Below are positions 6,401 through 13,658 of a DNA stretch of 19,584 nt, one piece after another. Position 1 is the stretch's first letter. Each line of letters begins with the position of its first letter. The DNA comes from Chloroflexota bacterium. GTDB lineage: Bacteria; Chloroflexota; Limnocylindria; Limnocylindrales; CSP1-4. The stretch is taken from NCBI GenBank assembly GCA_017881985.1, contig JADGQH010000023.1, positions 1 through 19,584 on the forward strand, in the 5' to 3' direction. Position numbers and translations under genes: made by a program. The notes below the pieces were generated by a model, which did not search any database, was not told the DNA's origin, and saw only the letters and a list, made by a program, of their open reading frames with translations.

Positions 6401-7911
6401 CCGGCCCCGCGACGCGCCCGGGCGAGGCAGACGCCGCACGCTGGGAAGCGGTCATCGGGATCGAGGTGCACTGCCAGGTCCGGACCGCGAGCAAGATGTT
6501 CTGCGCCTGCGCCGTCCCGCACCCGGACGCCGCGCCGAACACGCACACCTGTCCGGTCTGCCTGGGCCTGCCGGGCACGCTTCCCACCCTCAACCGGCGG
6601 GCCGTGGAGCACGTGCTGGCAACCGGGGCCGCGATCGGGGCGGCCGCGCCTGCCACGACCCGCTGGGACCGCAAGAACTACTTCTACCCTGACCTCCCCA
6701 AGGGCTACCAGATCAGCCAGTACGACCTTCCGCTGGCGTCGAACGGCTCGCTCACGTTTCTGACCTCCGAGGGTCCCATCACGATCAGGATCCGGCGAGC
6801 GCACCTGGAGGAGGACACGGCCAAGCTGGTCCACGCGGCTGGCCCCGACGGGAGCAGGGTGAGCCTCGTGGACTTCAACCGCTCCAGCGTGCCGCTGATG
6901 GAGATCGTCACCGAGCCCGACGTGCGGACCGCCGAACAGGCGCGGCGCTATGCCGAGGAGCTCCGGCTCGTGCTCCGGGCGATCGACGTCTCCGACGCGG
7001 AGATGGAGAACGGCCAGATGCGGGTGGAGGCGAACGTGTCGCTGCGCCTCCGCGGCACGGAGCCGTTCGGGATCCGGACCGAGGTCAAGAACATGAACTC
7101 GTTCCGCGCGGTGGAGCGCGCGGTCGCCCACGAGATCGAGCGCCAGGCGGCTGCGCTCGACGCCGGCGAGACGCTCCGCCAGGAAACGCGCGGCTGGGAC
7201 GACGCGAAGGGCGCAACCTACGTGATGCGGGTGAAGGAGGATTCGGACGACTACCGGTACTTCCCGGAGCCCGACCTGCCGCCGCTCCACCTGGACGCCA
7301 CGTGGCTCGCCGAGATCCGGGCCGCGCTCCCGGAGCTGCCCGCGGCCAGGCGGGCGCGCTATCGCGACGAGCTTGGCCTCTCTCCATACGACGCGGCCGT
7401 CATCGTCGCGGACGAGACGATGAGCGCCGCCTTCGAGGTCCTGCGCACGGCCGGCCCGGACCTCCCCGCGAAGGAGCTCGCGAACTTCGTGAGCGGCGAC
7501 TACGGCCGGGTGGCCAAGGAGAGCGCGAAACGGACCGCGGCCGGCCTCGTCGGTCGTGCCGACGCGGCCTCGCTCGTTCACGTCCTGCGCGAGGTCCTCG
7601 CCGGCCGCCTCTCTCGTCCGAACGCCAAGGAGGTCGTGGCGCTCCACGTGGAATCCGGTCGGCCCGCCGCGGACCTTATCGCCGAGCATGGCTTCGCTCA
7701 GATCTCGGATTCGGGAGCCCTCGCTGCGATCATCGACGGGGTCCTCGCTGCGAACCCGGCGGCCGTCGCCGACTACCGCGCCGGGAAAGCCCAGGCGGCC
7801 GGTTTCCTCGTTGGCCAGGTGATGAAGGCGACCCGGGGCCAGGCCAATGCCGCCCTCGTGCAGGCCGCGCTCCGGGCGCGGCTCGAGGGCGGGGGAGGGG
7901 AGCCGGCATGA
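6397..7911 (+). CDS. gatB: Aspartyl/glutamyl-tRNA amidotransferase subunit B
   Basis: A 504-residue GatB. With GatA and GatC it converts Glu-tRNA(Gln) or Asp-tRNA(Asn) to the amidated forms in the cytoplasm. GatB binds the mischarged tRNA and activates it with ATP. Diagnostic blocks are IGIEVHCQVRTASKMFC (20-36), NTHTCPVCLGLPGTLPTLN (48-66), DRKNYFYPDLPKGYQISQYD (91-110), DFNRSSVPLMEIVTEPD and DDYRYFPEPDLPP, followed by the helical YqeY-like tRNA-binding tail. Cys 36, 38, 52 and 55 form a C-x-C...C-x2-C arrangement that could bind zinc. Neither gatA nor gatC is adjacent; they must be elsewhere if the complex works. About 14 residues precede the conserved region. The stop overlaps the next gene as ATGA. 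Confidence 0.97.
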   Translation: MTGPATRPGEADAARWEAVIGIEVHCQVRTASKMFCACAVPHPDAAPNTHTCPVCLGLPGTLPTLNRRAVEHVLATGAAIGAAAPATTRWDRKNYFYPDLPKGYQISQYDLPLASNGSLTFLTSEGPITIRIRRAHLEEDTAKLVHAAGPDGSRVSLVDFNRSSVPLMEIVTEPDVRTAEQARRYAEELRLVLRAIDVSDAEMENGQMRVEANVSLRLRGTEPFGIRTEVKNMNSFRAVERAVAHEIERQAAALDAGETLRQETRGWDDAKGATYVMRVKEDSDDYRYFPEPDLPPLHLDATWLAEIRAALPELPAARRARYRDELGLSPYDAAVIVADETMSAAFEVLRTAGPDLPAKELANFVSGDYGRVAKESAKRTAAGLVGRADAASLVHVLREVLAGRLSRPNAKEVVALHVESGRPAADLIAEHGFAQISDSGALAAIIDGVLAANPAAVADYRAGKAQAAGFLVGQVMKATRGQANAALVQAALRARLEGGGGEPA

Positions 7912-8186
7912 GTCCGCTCGCCCTCGTCCTTGTCGTCGCCGGGGTCGCGCTCGTCGCATTCGGCCTGTGGCGAGCGCGCAGGCCGTGGGCGCGCTACCAG
8001 GCGCTCCGCGCGCAGGAAGCCAATGCGGAGCGCTACCGCGCCTGGCGCGGCGGTCCCGGCCGCGCCGTGGGCGACACGACCGGGGCCGACGTCATGAAGT
8101 TGCTCCTGCGCTCGCGCGTCCGCGAGGCGCTCGTCGTCGCAGGCGTGGGCGTGGTGCTGGCCGTAGCCGGCTTCGTCATCCGGTAG
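7908..8186 (+). CDS. Small two-helix membrane protein of unknown function
   Basis: A 92-residue protein that I do not recognise. It has a hydrophobic segment at about 3-21 (LALVLVVAGVALVAFGLW), a basic/amphipathic central stretch rich in Arg and Ala (about 22-72), and a second hydrophobic segment at about 73-91 ending in FVIR. This predicts a helical hairpin in the membrane with the charged loop probably in the cytoplasm. The ATG overlaps the gatB stop as ATGA, and a purine-rich GGGGGAGGGGAG precedes it as a strong Shine-Dalgarno sequence, so translation from 7908 is well supported. Co-translation with gatB does not by itself imply a role in tRNA amidation. It is followed by a structured convergent spacer. 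Confidence 0.75.
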   Translation: MSPLALVLVVAGVALVAFGLWRARRPWARYQALRAQEANAERYRAWRGGPGRAVGDTTGADVMKLLLRSRVREALVVAGVGVVLAVAGFVIR

Positions 8187-8259
8187 ACCCGGCTCCGATC
8201 CACGACACGCCGCGACACACCGGACGCGACCGGCGCGGGGCGCGACGCACCGGGCGCGG

Positions 8260-8278
8260 GCCGCGCACGCGGTGCGGC
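8260..8278. terminator. Hairpin in convergent spacer
   Basis: GCCGCGC pairs with GTGCGGC (one G-T wobble) around a 5-nt loop. Without a U-tract it is at best a weak or rho-assisted end signal for the small membrane-protein gene. Confidence 0.35.
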
Positions 8279-8309
8279 GACACGACCGGCCGTACGATCG
8301 ACGCTGGTC

Positions 8310-8325
8310 CGCCCGCCGGCGGGCG
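8310..8325. terminator. 16-bp perfect palindrome just past the CoA-binding protein stop
   Basis: CGCCCGCCGGCGGGCG is self-complementary and begins about 10 nt beyond the stop codon of the minus-strand gene. It could form a 6-bp stem with a CCGG loop on either strand. Its placement suggests a 3'-end structure; no T-tract is present. Confidence 0.4.
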
Positions 8326-8335
8326 TGAGCACGTC

Positions 8336-8818
8336 TCAGCGCAGGAGCCGGTGTCGCTCCACCGAGATGCAGCGGTCCATCACGACGTCGACGCCGCCGT
8401 CGCGCGCGATCGCGGCCGCTTCCCAGCTGACGATGCCGAGCTGGAGCCAGAGGACGCGAGTACTCGCCGCGACCGCCTCGCGCGCGTGTGGCGGGCAGTC
8501 TTCGGCGCGGCGGAAGACGTCGACGATCTCGAACGGGCCCGTTGCTGCCACCGCTGCGGCGAGGTCCGGGTATGCAGGCCGGTCCAGGACCGTCGCGAAG
8601 CGGGGGGTCACCGGGACGGCGTCGTATCCGGCCCGCAGGAGCGCTGCGAGGACCTCGCGGGACGGCCGGCCCGGCCGATCGGACGCCCCGATCACCGCGA
8701 TCCGGCGCGCCGTCCGGAGGAGCTCCCGGATCGCCCCGTCGTCGAGGAGCGGCACGTCGCTGCGTCCCTCCTGGAGGTCCAGGATGGCGGCAAGGCGCGA
8801 TCGCTCGGCGGCGTCCAT
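8336..8818 (-). CDS. CoA-binding protein, YccU/CoA_binding_2 family
   Basis: A 160-residue soluble protein with a Rossmann-like CoA-binding fold. After about 38 N-terminal residues comes RIAVIGASDRPGRPSREV (39-56), the nucleotide-binding turn of the family, then AGYDAVPVTPRF, FEIVDVFRRAED (96-107), VLWLQLGIVSWEAAA and a C-terminal VVMDRCISVERHRLL. All of these are standard landmarks of the family. Members bind CoA but their cellular role is mostly unsettled. The start at 8818 (ATG, MDAAERSRL) gives the usual family length. The frame stays open 75 codons further upstream, but that stretch is Arg/Pro/Ser-rich, unconserved in style and overlaps the divergent gene. No clear Shine-Dalgarno sequence precedes 8818, so the exact start is moderately certain. 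Confidence 0.88.
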   Translation of the reverse strand: MDAAERSRLAAILDLQEGRSDVPLLDDGAIRELLRTARRIAVIGASDRPGRPSREVLAALLRAGYDAVPVTPRFATVLDRPAYPDLAAAVAATGPFEIVDVFRRAEDCPPHAREAVAASTRVLWLQLGIVSWEAAAIARDGGVDVVMDRCISVERHRLLR

Positions 8819-8929
8819 GCGCGGATCATGGCACGGGCACGGCCGCCCGGCTGGGACGCGCGCCGAGCCCCGGGGGGCACGCGACGGACGACCGGCGCAC
8901 GCCATACTTGCGCCACCCACGCCCGAGCT

Positions 8930-8934
8930 GGAGG
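8930..8934 (+). promoter_or_regulatory. Ribosome binding site GGAGG for the UroD-like gene
   Basis: GGAGG ends 8 nt before the GTG at 8943. It decides that start over several possible codons in the long open frame extending upstream to 8325. Confidence 0.65.
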
Positions 8935-8942
8935 CCCACCTC

Positions 8943-10106
8943 GTGTCCCTGACTCCCCGCGACCGTGTCCGGATGGCCCTCGACCATACCGAGCCGGACC
9001 GCGTGCCCATCGTCGTGGGGGTCAGCAACGCGACCGGCATCAAGGTGCGGCCGTATCGGGGGGTCGCGCGTCTTCTCGGGCTCGATCCCGGCGATCGATA
9101 CCTCTACGACTGGCCTGAGCTGGGCACGGCCCGCCCGTCGGAGGCGATCCTGGAGCGACTTGGGACGGACGTGCGGCCCGTCCTCGACGCGATCCCGTCC
9201 GCGACTCAGCTGCGCAACCGGGAACGGCCCCCGCACGCGCCCTGCGTCGACGACTGGGGCAGCGGCCAGGTCGAGGTCGACGAAGGCCATTGGTATCCCG
9301 GCATCCATCCGCTGAGCGAGGCGGAGACCCTCGACGCGATCGAGGCCTACCCGTGGCCGGACATGGACGACCCGTCGCGCGTCGCGCACGTGCGCGCGGA
9401 GGCGGCCCGGCTGGCGGCGGACAACCGGTACGCGATCATGGCGACGCCCTGGCTCCTCTTCCCGCTGGAACGTGCCTTCGCCATGCAGGGCATGGAGACG
9501 TTCCTGGCCAACCTGGCCCTCGACCCCGACCTCGCGGAGGCGCTCCTGCGCCGCATCGCGGGCCTCTGCACGCGGCTGATGGGCCATTTCCTGGACGAGC
9601 TCGGCGACAACGTCGACATCATCAAGATCGGCGACGACCTCGGGACCGAGGAATCGCTCCTGATGTCGCCCGCGATGTACCGCCGGATCCTCAAGCCGAT
9701 TCACGCGGAGTACATCGCGTTCATCCGTGCCCGTACCAGGGCGCGGGTCTTCTTCCACACCGACGGCGACGTAACCGACCTCGTGGACGACCTCGTCGAG
9801 ATCGGGGTCGACATCCTGAACCCGATCCAGACCTCGTCGGGACGGATGGCGGACATTGCCGCGCTCAAGCGCCGCCATGGCGACCATATGAGCTTCTGCG
9901 GCGCGATCGACACGAAGCGCGTCCTGCCCTACGGCACCCCGTCCGACGTCCGACACGAGGTGCGGCGGGTCATCGGGACGCTGGCACCGGGTGGCGGATA
10001 CCTCCTCGCGGCCGTCCACACGATCATGGACGAGGTCCCCCCGGAGAACGTCCTCGCGATGGTGGACGCCGCCATGGAGGACGGCCGCTACCCCCTCCGG
10101 GGCTGA
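8943..10106 (+). CDS. Uroporphyrinogen decarboxylase (UroD)-superfamily protein, probably not heme biosynthetic
   Basis: A 387-residue TIM-barrel protein of the UroD/MtaA/CmuA superfamily. It begins LTPRDRVRMALDHTEPDRVP, a family opening. It continues with IKIGDDLGTEESLLMSP (227-243), RARVFFHTDGDVTDLVDDLVEIGVDILNPIQ (267-295, quoted here as landmarks HTDGD and DILNPIQ) and the end block SFCGAIDTKRVLPYGTP (317-333). The pattern matches uncharacterised UroD-like proteins more than HemE, which lacks the DDLGTEESLLMSP type block. Corrinoid methyltransferases of the superfamily use an H-x-C metal motif; here the position reads HTD, with another Cys at 319. Candidate roles are methyl-group or carboxylate chemistry on an unknown substrate. 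The start GTG is supported by GGAGG. It ends 3 nt from the converging P450 stop. Confidence 0.85.
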   Translation: MSLTPRDRVRMALDHTEPDRVPIVVGVSNATGIKVRPYRGVARLLGLDPGDRYLYDWPELGTARPSEAILERLGTDVRPVLDAIPSATQLRNRERPPHAPCVDDWGSGQVEVDEGHWYPGIHPLSEAETLDAIEAYPWPDMDDPSRVAHVRAEAARLAADNRYAIMATPWLLFPLERAFAMQGMETFLANLALDPDLAEALLRRIAGLCTRLMGHFLDELGDNVDIIKIGDDLGTEESLLMSPAMYRRILKPIHAEYIAFIRARTRARVFFHTDGDVTDLVDDLVEIGVDILNPIQTSSGRMADIAALKRRHGDHMSFCGAIDTKRVLPYGTPSDVRHEVRRVIGTLAPGGGYLLAAVHTIMDEVPPENVLAMVDAAMEDGRYPLRG

Positions 10107-10109
10107 CCG

Positions 10110-11339
10110 TCAGGCGAGACGCACCGGCAGCGCCTGGAGGCCGCGAAGGATGAAGCGGGGCTTCCAGGCCGGTTCGGCGACCACCTCCAGCGTCGGCATC
10201 CGCTCGAGGATCGCCCGGAACAGGATCGCCAGCTCCAGGCGCGCCAGCGGCGCCCCAAGGCAGTAGTGGATCCCGGCCCCGAAGGATAGGTGCGGGTTCG
10301 GGCTGCGATCGAGGACCAGGCCGTCGGGGTCCGCGAACCTGGCCGCGTCCCGGTTCGCCGACGCGAAGAGGAGCGCCACCTCATGTCCGCGCGGGATCGT
10401 GACCCCGTGGAGCTCGATCTCCTCGAGGACCCAGCGCTCGAACATCGGCGCGGGCGTGTCGTAGCGAAGGAGCTCCTCAACCGCGGTCGGCACGAGCCCG
10501 GGGTCCGACCGCAGGGCCGCGAGTGCGTCGGGATGGCGGAAGAGTGTCCACCATGCGTTCGCGGCCCCGTTCACGGAGGCTTCGTGGCCGGCGTTGAGGA
10601 GGAGGATCGCGGTCGCGATCAGCTCGTCCTCCGAGAGCCGGTCGCCGGCCTCGCCGACCTGGACGAGCTGGCTCAGGAGGTCGTCCCCGGGTGACCGGCG
10701 CCGCTCGCGGACGACGCCGCGCAGGTAGTCGGAGAACTCCACGGTCGCCCGGACCGCCCGGCGCTCGTCGTCCTCGCTGCGGGCCAGCTCGAACATGAGG
10801 GTCATGTCGGCGGACCACGGGCGCAGCAACGGCCGATCGGCGGCCGGGATCCCGAGCAGCTCGGCGATGACGGCCACCGGGAGCCGCTCGATGACGTCCG
10901 CGAGGAGGTCGAACTCCCCGCGCTCGCGCGCGGCGCCGACGAGGCCGTCCACGATCTCGGTCACGCGTGGTCGGAGGCCCTCGACGGTTCGCGGCGTGAA
11001 GGCGGTCGAGACCAGTCGCCGGAGTCGCGTGTGGTCGGGCGGCTCCATGTCGATGAGCTGAACGCGGAGGCTGTCGTGGAACGGCGCCTGCCAGGCCGGG
11101 GGCGGGGTGCGCCCGAAATCCTCGTGCGTCGCGACATGCACGTAGGAGCGGCCAAGTCGCCGGTCGCGGAGCAAGGCGCCGACGTCCGCAAAACGCGAGA
11201 CCAGCCACTGGTCGGTCGCGGGATCGTGGATCACCGGGTGATCCGCCCGGAGGCGAGCGAAGACGGGATAGGGATCAGCGATGAAGGCCGGATCAGCCGG
11301 CTCGTAGCCGAGCTCGACCGGCGTGACGGGGACGCTCAC
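10110..11339 (-). CDS. Cytochrome P450 (bacterial class I, CYP107-like)
   Basis: A 409-residue heme monooxygenase of normal bacterial length with no membrane anchor. The heme loop FGAGIHYCLG (353-362) has the thiolate ligand Cys360. The ExxR motif of helix K is E289-L-L-R292, and the I-helix is LLLNAGHEASVN (246-257). The residue after the I-helix acid is Ala rather than the usual Thr, as in EryF (CYP107A1), where a substrate hydroxyl assists oxygen activation. It needs ferredoxin and reductase partners that are not in this window. I chose the GTG at 11339 because AGGAGG lies 8 nt upstream; a GTG at 11369 would add 10 residues. It sits 67 nt downstream of the nucleoside permease gene on the same strand, so co-transcription is possible. 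The substrate is unknown. Confidence 0.95.
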   Translation of the reverse strand: MSVPVTPVELGYEPADPAFIADPYPVFARLRADHPVIHDPATDQWLVSRFADVGALLRDRRLGRSYVHVATHEDFGRTPPPAWQAPFHDSLRVQLIDMEPPDHTRLRRLVSTAFTPRTVEGLRPRVTEIVDGLVGAARERGEFDLLADVIERLPVAVIAELLGIPAADRPLLRPWSADMTLMFELARSEDDERRAVRATVEFSDYLRGVVRERRRSPGDDLLSQLVQVGEAGDRLSEDELIATAILLLNAGHEASVNGAANAWWTLFRHPDALAALRSDPGLVPTAVEELLRYDTPAPMFERWVLEEIELHGVTIPRGHEVALLFASANRDAARFADPDGLVLDRSPNPHLSFGAGIHYCLGAPLARLELAILFRAILERMPTLEVVAEPAWKPRFILRGLQALPVRLA

Positions 11340-11347
11340 GGGCTGGA

Positions 11348-11353
11348 CCTCCT
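11348..11353 (-). promoter_or_regulatory. Ribosome binding site AGGAGG for the P450 gene
   Basis: On the minus strand AGGAGG is followed by 8 nt and then GTG at 11339. This favours that codon over the upstream GTG at 11369, which has no comparable site. Confidence 0.6.
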
Positions 11354-11406
11354 GGAGACGGTTCGGCACACCCCGGTTCGGGGACGCGGGACTGCCAGGG
11401 CGCGGG

Positions 11407-12489
11407 CTACGTCGCCGATTCCCGCTCGTACGGCTGGCCGTCGGCGGCCGGTGGCACGCTGCGGCCGACCACGCCGGCCAGGATCACGATGGTCAGGATG
11501 TACGGGAGCGCGTCGAAGAGCTGGGCCGGGACTGCGCTCATGATGGTGCCGAGGTCGCCGCCGGGCGGGGCGATGTTGATCAGCTGGCCCAGCTGAAGGA
11601 ACGTGGCGAACAGGAGGGCCGACGCGAAGGCGCCCAGCGGTGTCCAGCGACCCATGATCATTGCCGCGAGGGCGATGAAGCCGCGCCCGTTCGTCATGCC
11701 CAGCTGGAACGAGTTCGTGGCCTCGATGCTCAGGAACGCGCCGCCGAGGCCCGCGAACATGCCGCCGATCATCACGTTCTTGTAGCGCAGCCGGATCACG
11801 TCGATCCCCACGGTCTCGGCGGCCCGCGGGTGCTCGCCGACGGCGCGCGTCCGGAGGCCCCAGCGCGAGCGGAAGAGCCAGACCTGGGCGCCGACGATGA
11901 GCACGATCGCGGACATCGCGATGGGGCCCTGGTTGAGGAACATCGAGACGATCCAGCCGACCCCGGGGAGGTTGGTGAGGGCGTCTGGCGGAGTGAACCG
12001 GGTGAACTCCCCGGCGCCCGCCGGCGACGTCTTGGAGATCAGCTGGTCGAGATAGCCGGTCACGCCGAAGGCCGCGATGTTGATGATCGTGCCGCTGATG
12101 ATCTGGTCCGCCCGGAGCGAGATCGAGAGCCAGGCATGAAGCGCTGAGATCAGGAGTGCGACGCCGATCGCCGCGATCAGCGCGATGACGAGCGGGATGG
12201 TGATCCCGAAGACGTCGGTCGGGGCGGCCTGGAACATCGGGTTGATGGCGACCCCGACGACCCATGCTGTGAACGCGCTGGCCAGCATCGTCCCCTCGAT
12301 GCCGATGTTCACGACGCCGGAGCGCTCGCACAGGACGCCGCACAGCGCCGCGAGGGCCAGCGGCGTGGCCTGCGACATGATGCTGGTCGAGTTGGGCGGG
12401 ATGACCGCCACGAGGTAGCCGATCGCCTGGAAGACCAAGCCCAGGACCGGGATCCCATAGAGGCCGTTGACGAGCGGCGTGATGTCCAT
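11407..12489 (-). CDS. ABC transporter permease, BMP-associated nucleoside type (NupQ-like)
   Basis: A 360-residue integral membrane protein of the branched-chain/ribose/nucleoside permease superfamily (BPD_transp_2). Landmarks are LCERSGVVNIGIEGTMLAS (about 52-70), the hallmark of the smaller nucleoside permease, and the ATPase-contact loop RTRAVGEHPRAAETVGI, followed by MIGGMFAGLGGAFLS. Many hydrophobic segments span the rest. With the 389-residue partner it forms the channel of a BMP-type importer, in the same gene order as Bacillus nupNOPQ. The ATG overlaps the partner's stop by one base (TGATG). The P450 gene follows after 67 nt with only a small hairpin (11371-11383) between, so read-through into it is possible. 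Confidence 0.93.
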   Translation of the reverse strand: MDITPLVNGLYGIPVLGLVFQAIGYLVAVIPPNSTSIMSQATPLALAALCGVLCERSGVVNIGIEGTMLASAFTAWVVGVAINPMFQAAPTDVFGITIPLVIALIAAIGVALLISALHAWLSISLRADQIISGTIINIAAFGVTGYLDQLISKTSPAGAGEFTRFTPPDALTNLPGVGWIVSMFLNQGPIAMSAIVLIVGAQVWLFRSRWGLRTRAVGEHPRAAETVGIDVIRLRYKNVMIGGMFAGLGGAFLSIEATNSFQLGMTNGRGFIALAAMIMGRWTPLGAFASALLFATFLQLGQLINIAPPGGDLGTIMSAVPAQLFDALPYILTIVILAGVVGRSVPPAADGQPYERESAT

Positions 12490-13658
12490 CAGATCGCCAC
12501 CGCCTCACCCGCGGCCGGCGTCGCCGCGGTGTCGACCCCGGTCGGGCCCGAGTGGCGGCGGCCCACCCGGAGCACCCGGCGCAGCACGGGGCTCGCGACG
12601 AGGAAGAGCAGGATCGTGGCCTGGAGCACGTCGACGAGCTCCACCGGAATCTGCGCCTTGATCTGCATCAGGCCGGCGCCCGCGCGCATGCCCCCGAACA
12701 GAAGCGCCGCCGGGATGATCACGAGCGGGTTGGACCGGGCCAGCAGGGCCACGGCGATCGAGTCGAAGCCGACCGTGGTCCCGAAGCTGGAGGTCATCGA
12801 GTGGGTCACGCCGAGCAGGACCGAGGTGCCGGCCAGCCCGGCCAGCGCGCCGCTGAAGGTCATCGTCGCGATCGTGATGAGCTTCGGGCGCATGCCCGCG
12901 TAGCGGGCCGCGTCCGGGTTGGCCCCGACCGCGCGGACCTCGAAGCCCCAGGTGGTTCGGTAGAGGAGCCACCACACGAAGACCGCGGCGAGGAGCGCGA
13001 GCGCGATCCCGAGGTGGCCGTTTCGTCCGAGGATGACCGGGAAGGCCGCGTTTCCGACGTCGAACGTGACCGGCGACGGCGAGCGCGGAACCTTGAGCGG
13101 CCCGCTCACCAGGGCGGCCAGGAGCTGCACCGCGACATAGTTCAGCATGATCGTGCTGACCACCTCGTGGGCGCCCGAGACTGCCTTGAGGAAGCCGGGG
13201 ATGAAGCCCCAGATCCCGCCGGCAACGAAGCCGGCCAGCGCGGCGAGCGGGATGGCGATCGGCGCGGGCACCTCGGCCAGCGCGACCCCGGCCATCACCG
13301 CCCCGAGGGCGCCGACCAGGAACTGGCCCTGCGCCCCGATGTTGAAGAGGCCTGCCTTGAACCCGAACCCGACGGCCAGCCCGCCGAAGATCAGCGGGGT
13401 CGAGTAGACGAGCGTGGAGACGACCGCGTCCGGATTGCCCAGGGCGCCGCTCACGAGCGCGGAGTAGGCGACGACCGGGAGGCCGATGTCGAACGTGTGG
13501 CCGGGCACGAGGAGCTCCGAGAACACGATGATCACCGCGCCCAGCAACACGGACAGCCCGATCACGACCACCGGGACGGCGGCCACCGACCAGGCGCGCG
13601 ACGCGAGGCCGGGGCGCCCCTTCACCGGAACCGTGGGCTTCGGGCCCGCGGACCTCAT
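12489..13658 (-). CDS. ABC transporter permease, BMP-associated nucleoside type (NupP-like)
   Basis: A 389-residue partner permease of the same superfamily. Landmarks are FGFKAGLFNIGAQGQFLVG (about 98-116), the counterpart of the NIGIEG motif in the other subunit, and the ATPase-contact loop EVRAVGANPDAARYAGM, followed by the FSGALAGLAG helix. The N-terminus has a basic stretch and then a long hydrophobic helix (VVIGLSVLLGAVIIVF). The Ala/Thr-rich C-terminal tail is cytoplasmic in this family. The ATG overlaps the ATPase stop as ATGA, and the stop overlaps the next permease by one base. The strict coupling of ATPase, large permease and small permease supports one complex. Confidence 0.93.
   Translation of the reverse strand: MRSAGPKPTVPVKGRPGLASRAWSVAAVPVVVIGLSVLLGAVIIVFSELLVPGHTFDIGLPVVAYSALVSGALGNPDAVVSTLVYSTPLIFGGLAVGFGFKAGLFNIGAQGQFLVGALGAVMAGVALAEVPAPIAIPLAALAGFVAGGIWGFIPGFLKAVSGAHEVVSTIMLNYVAVQLLAALVSGPLKVPRSPSPVTFDVGNAAFPVILGRNGHLGIALALLAAVFVWWLLYRTTWGFEVRAVGANPDAARYAGMRPKLITIATMTFSGALAGLAGTSVLLGVTHSMTSSFGTTVGFDSIAVALLARSNPLVIIPAALLFGGMRAGAGLMQIKAQIPVELVDVLQATILLFLVASPVLRRVLRVGRRHSGPTGVDTAATPAAGEAVAI

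Larger units (their letters stand above)
8187..8335. other. Convergent spacer rich in GC inverted repeats
   Basis: 149 nt between two converging genes. It is built largely of CGAC/GCGC-type simple sequence and holds two clear inverted repeats (8260-8278 and 8310-8325, listed separately). It probably serves as a shared transcription-end region, though neither repeat is followed by a T-tract. Confidence 0.55.

Noticed and set aside
6013..7959. 648-codon minus-strand open frame across dppF-like end and gatB
   Set aside because: It runs antisense through gatB, whose motifs are unmistakable; the translated antisense is Arg/Gly-rich without domains.
8903..8908. CATACT as a -10 element for the UroD-like gene
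   Set aside because: Only a partial match and no -35 like sequence at 16-18 nt upstream.
8325..8942. Upstream extension of the UroD-like frame by about 206 codons
   Set aside because: Arg/Ser-rich shadow over the CoA-binding gene; GGAGG before GTG 8943 and the conserved opening residues mark the real start.
8819..9043. In-frame 75-residue N-terminal extension of the CoA-binding protein
   Set aside because: Overlaps the start of the divergent UroD-like gene, is not CoA_binding-like, and makes the protein longer than usual.
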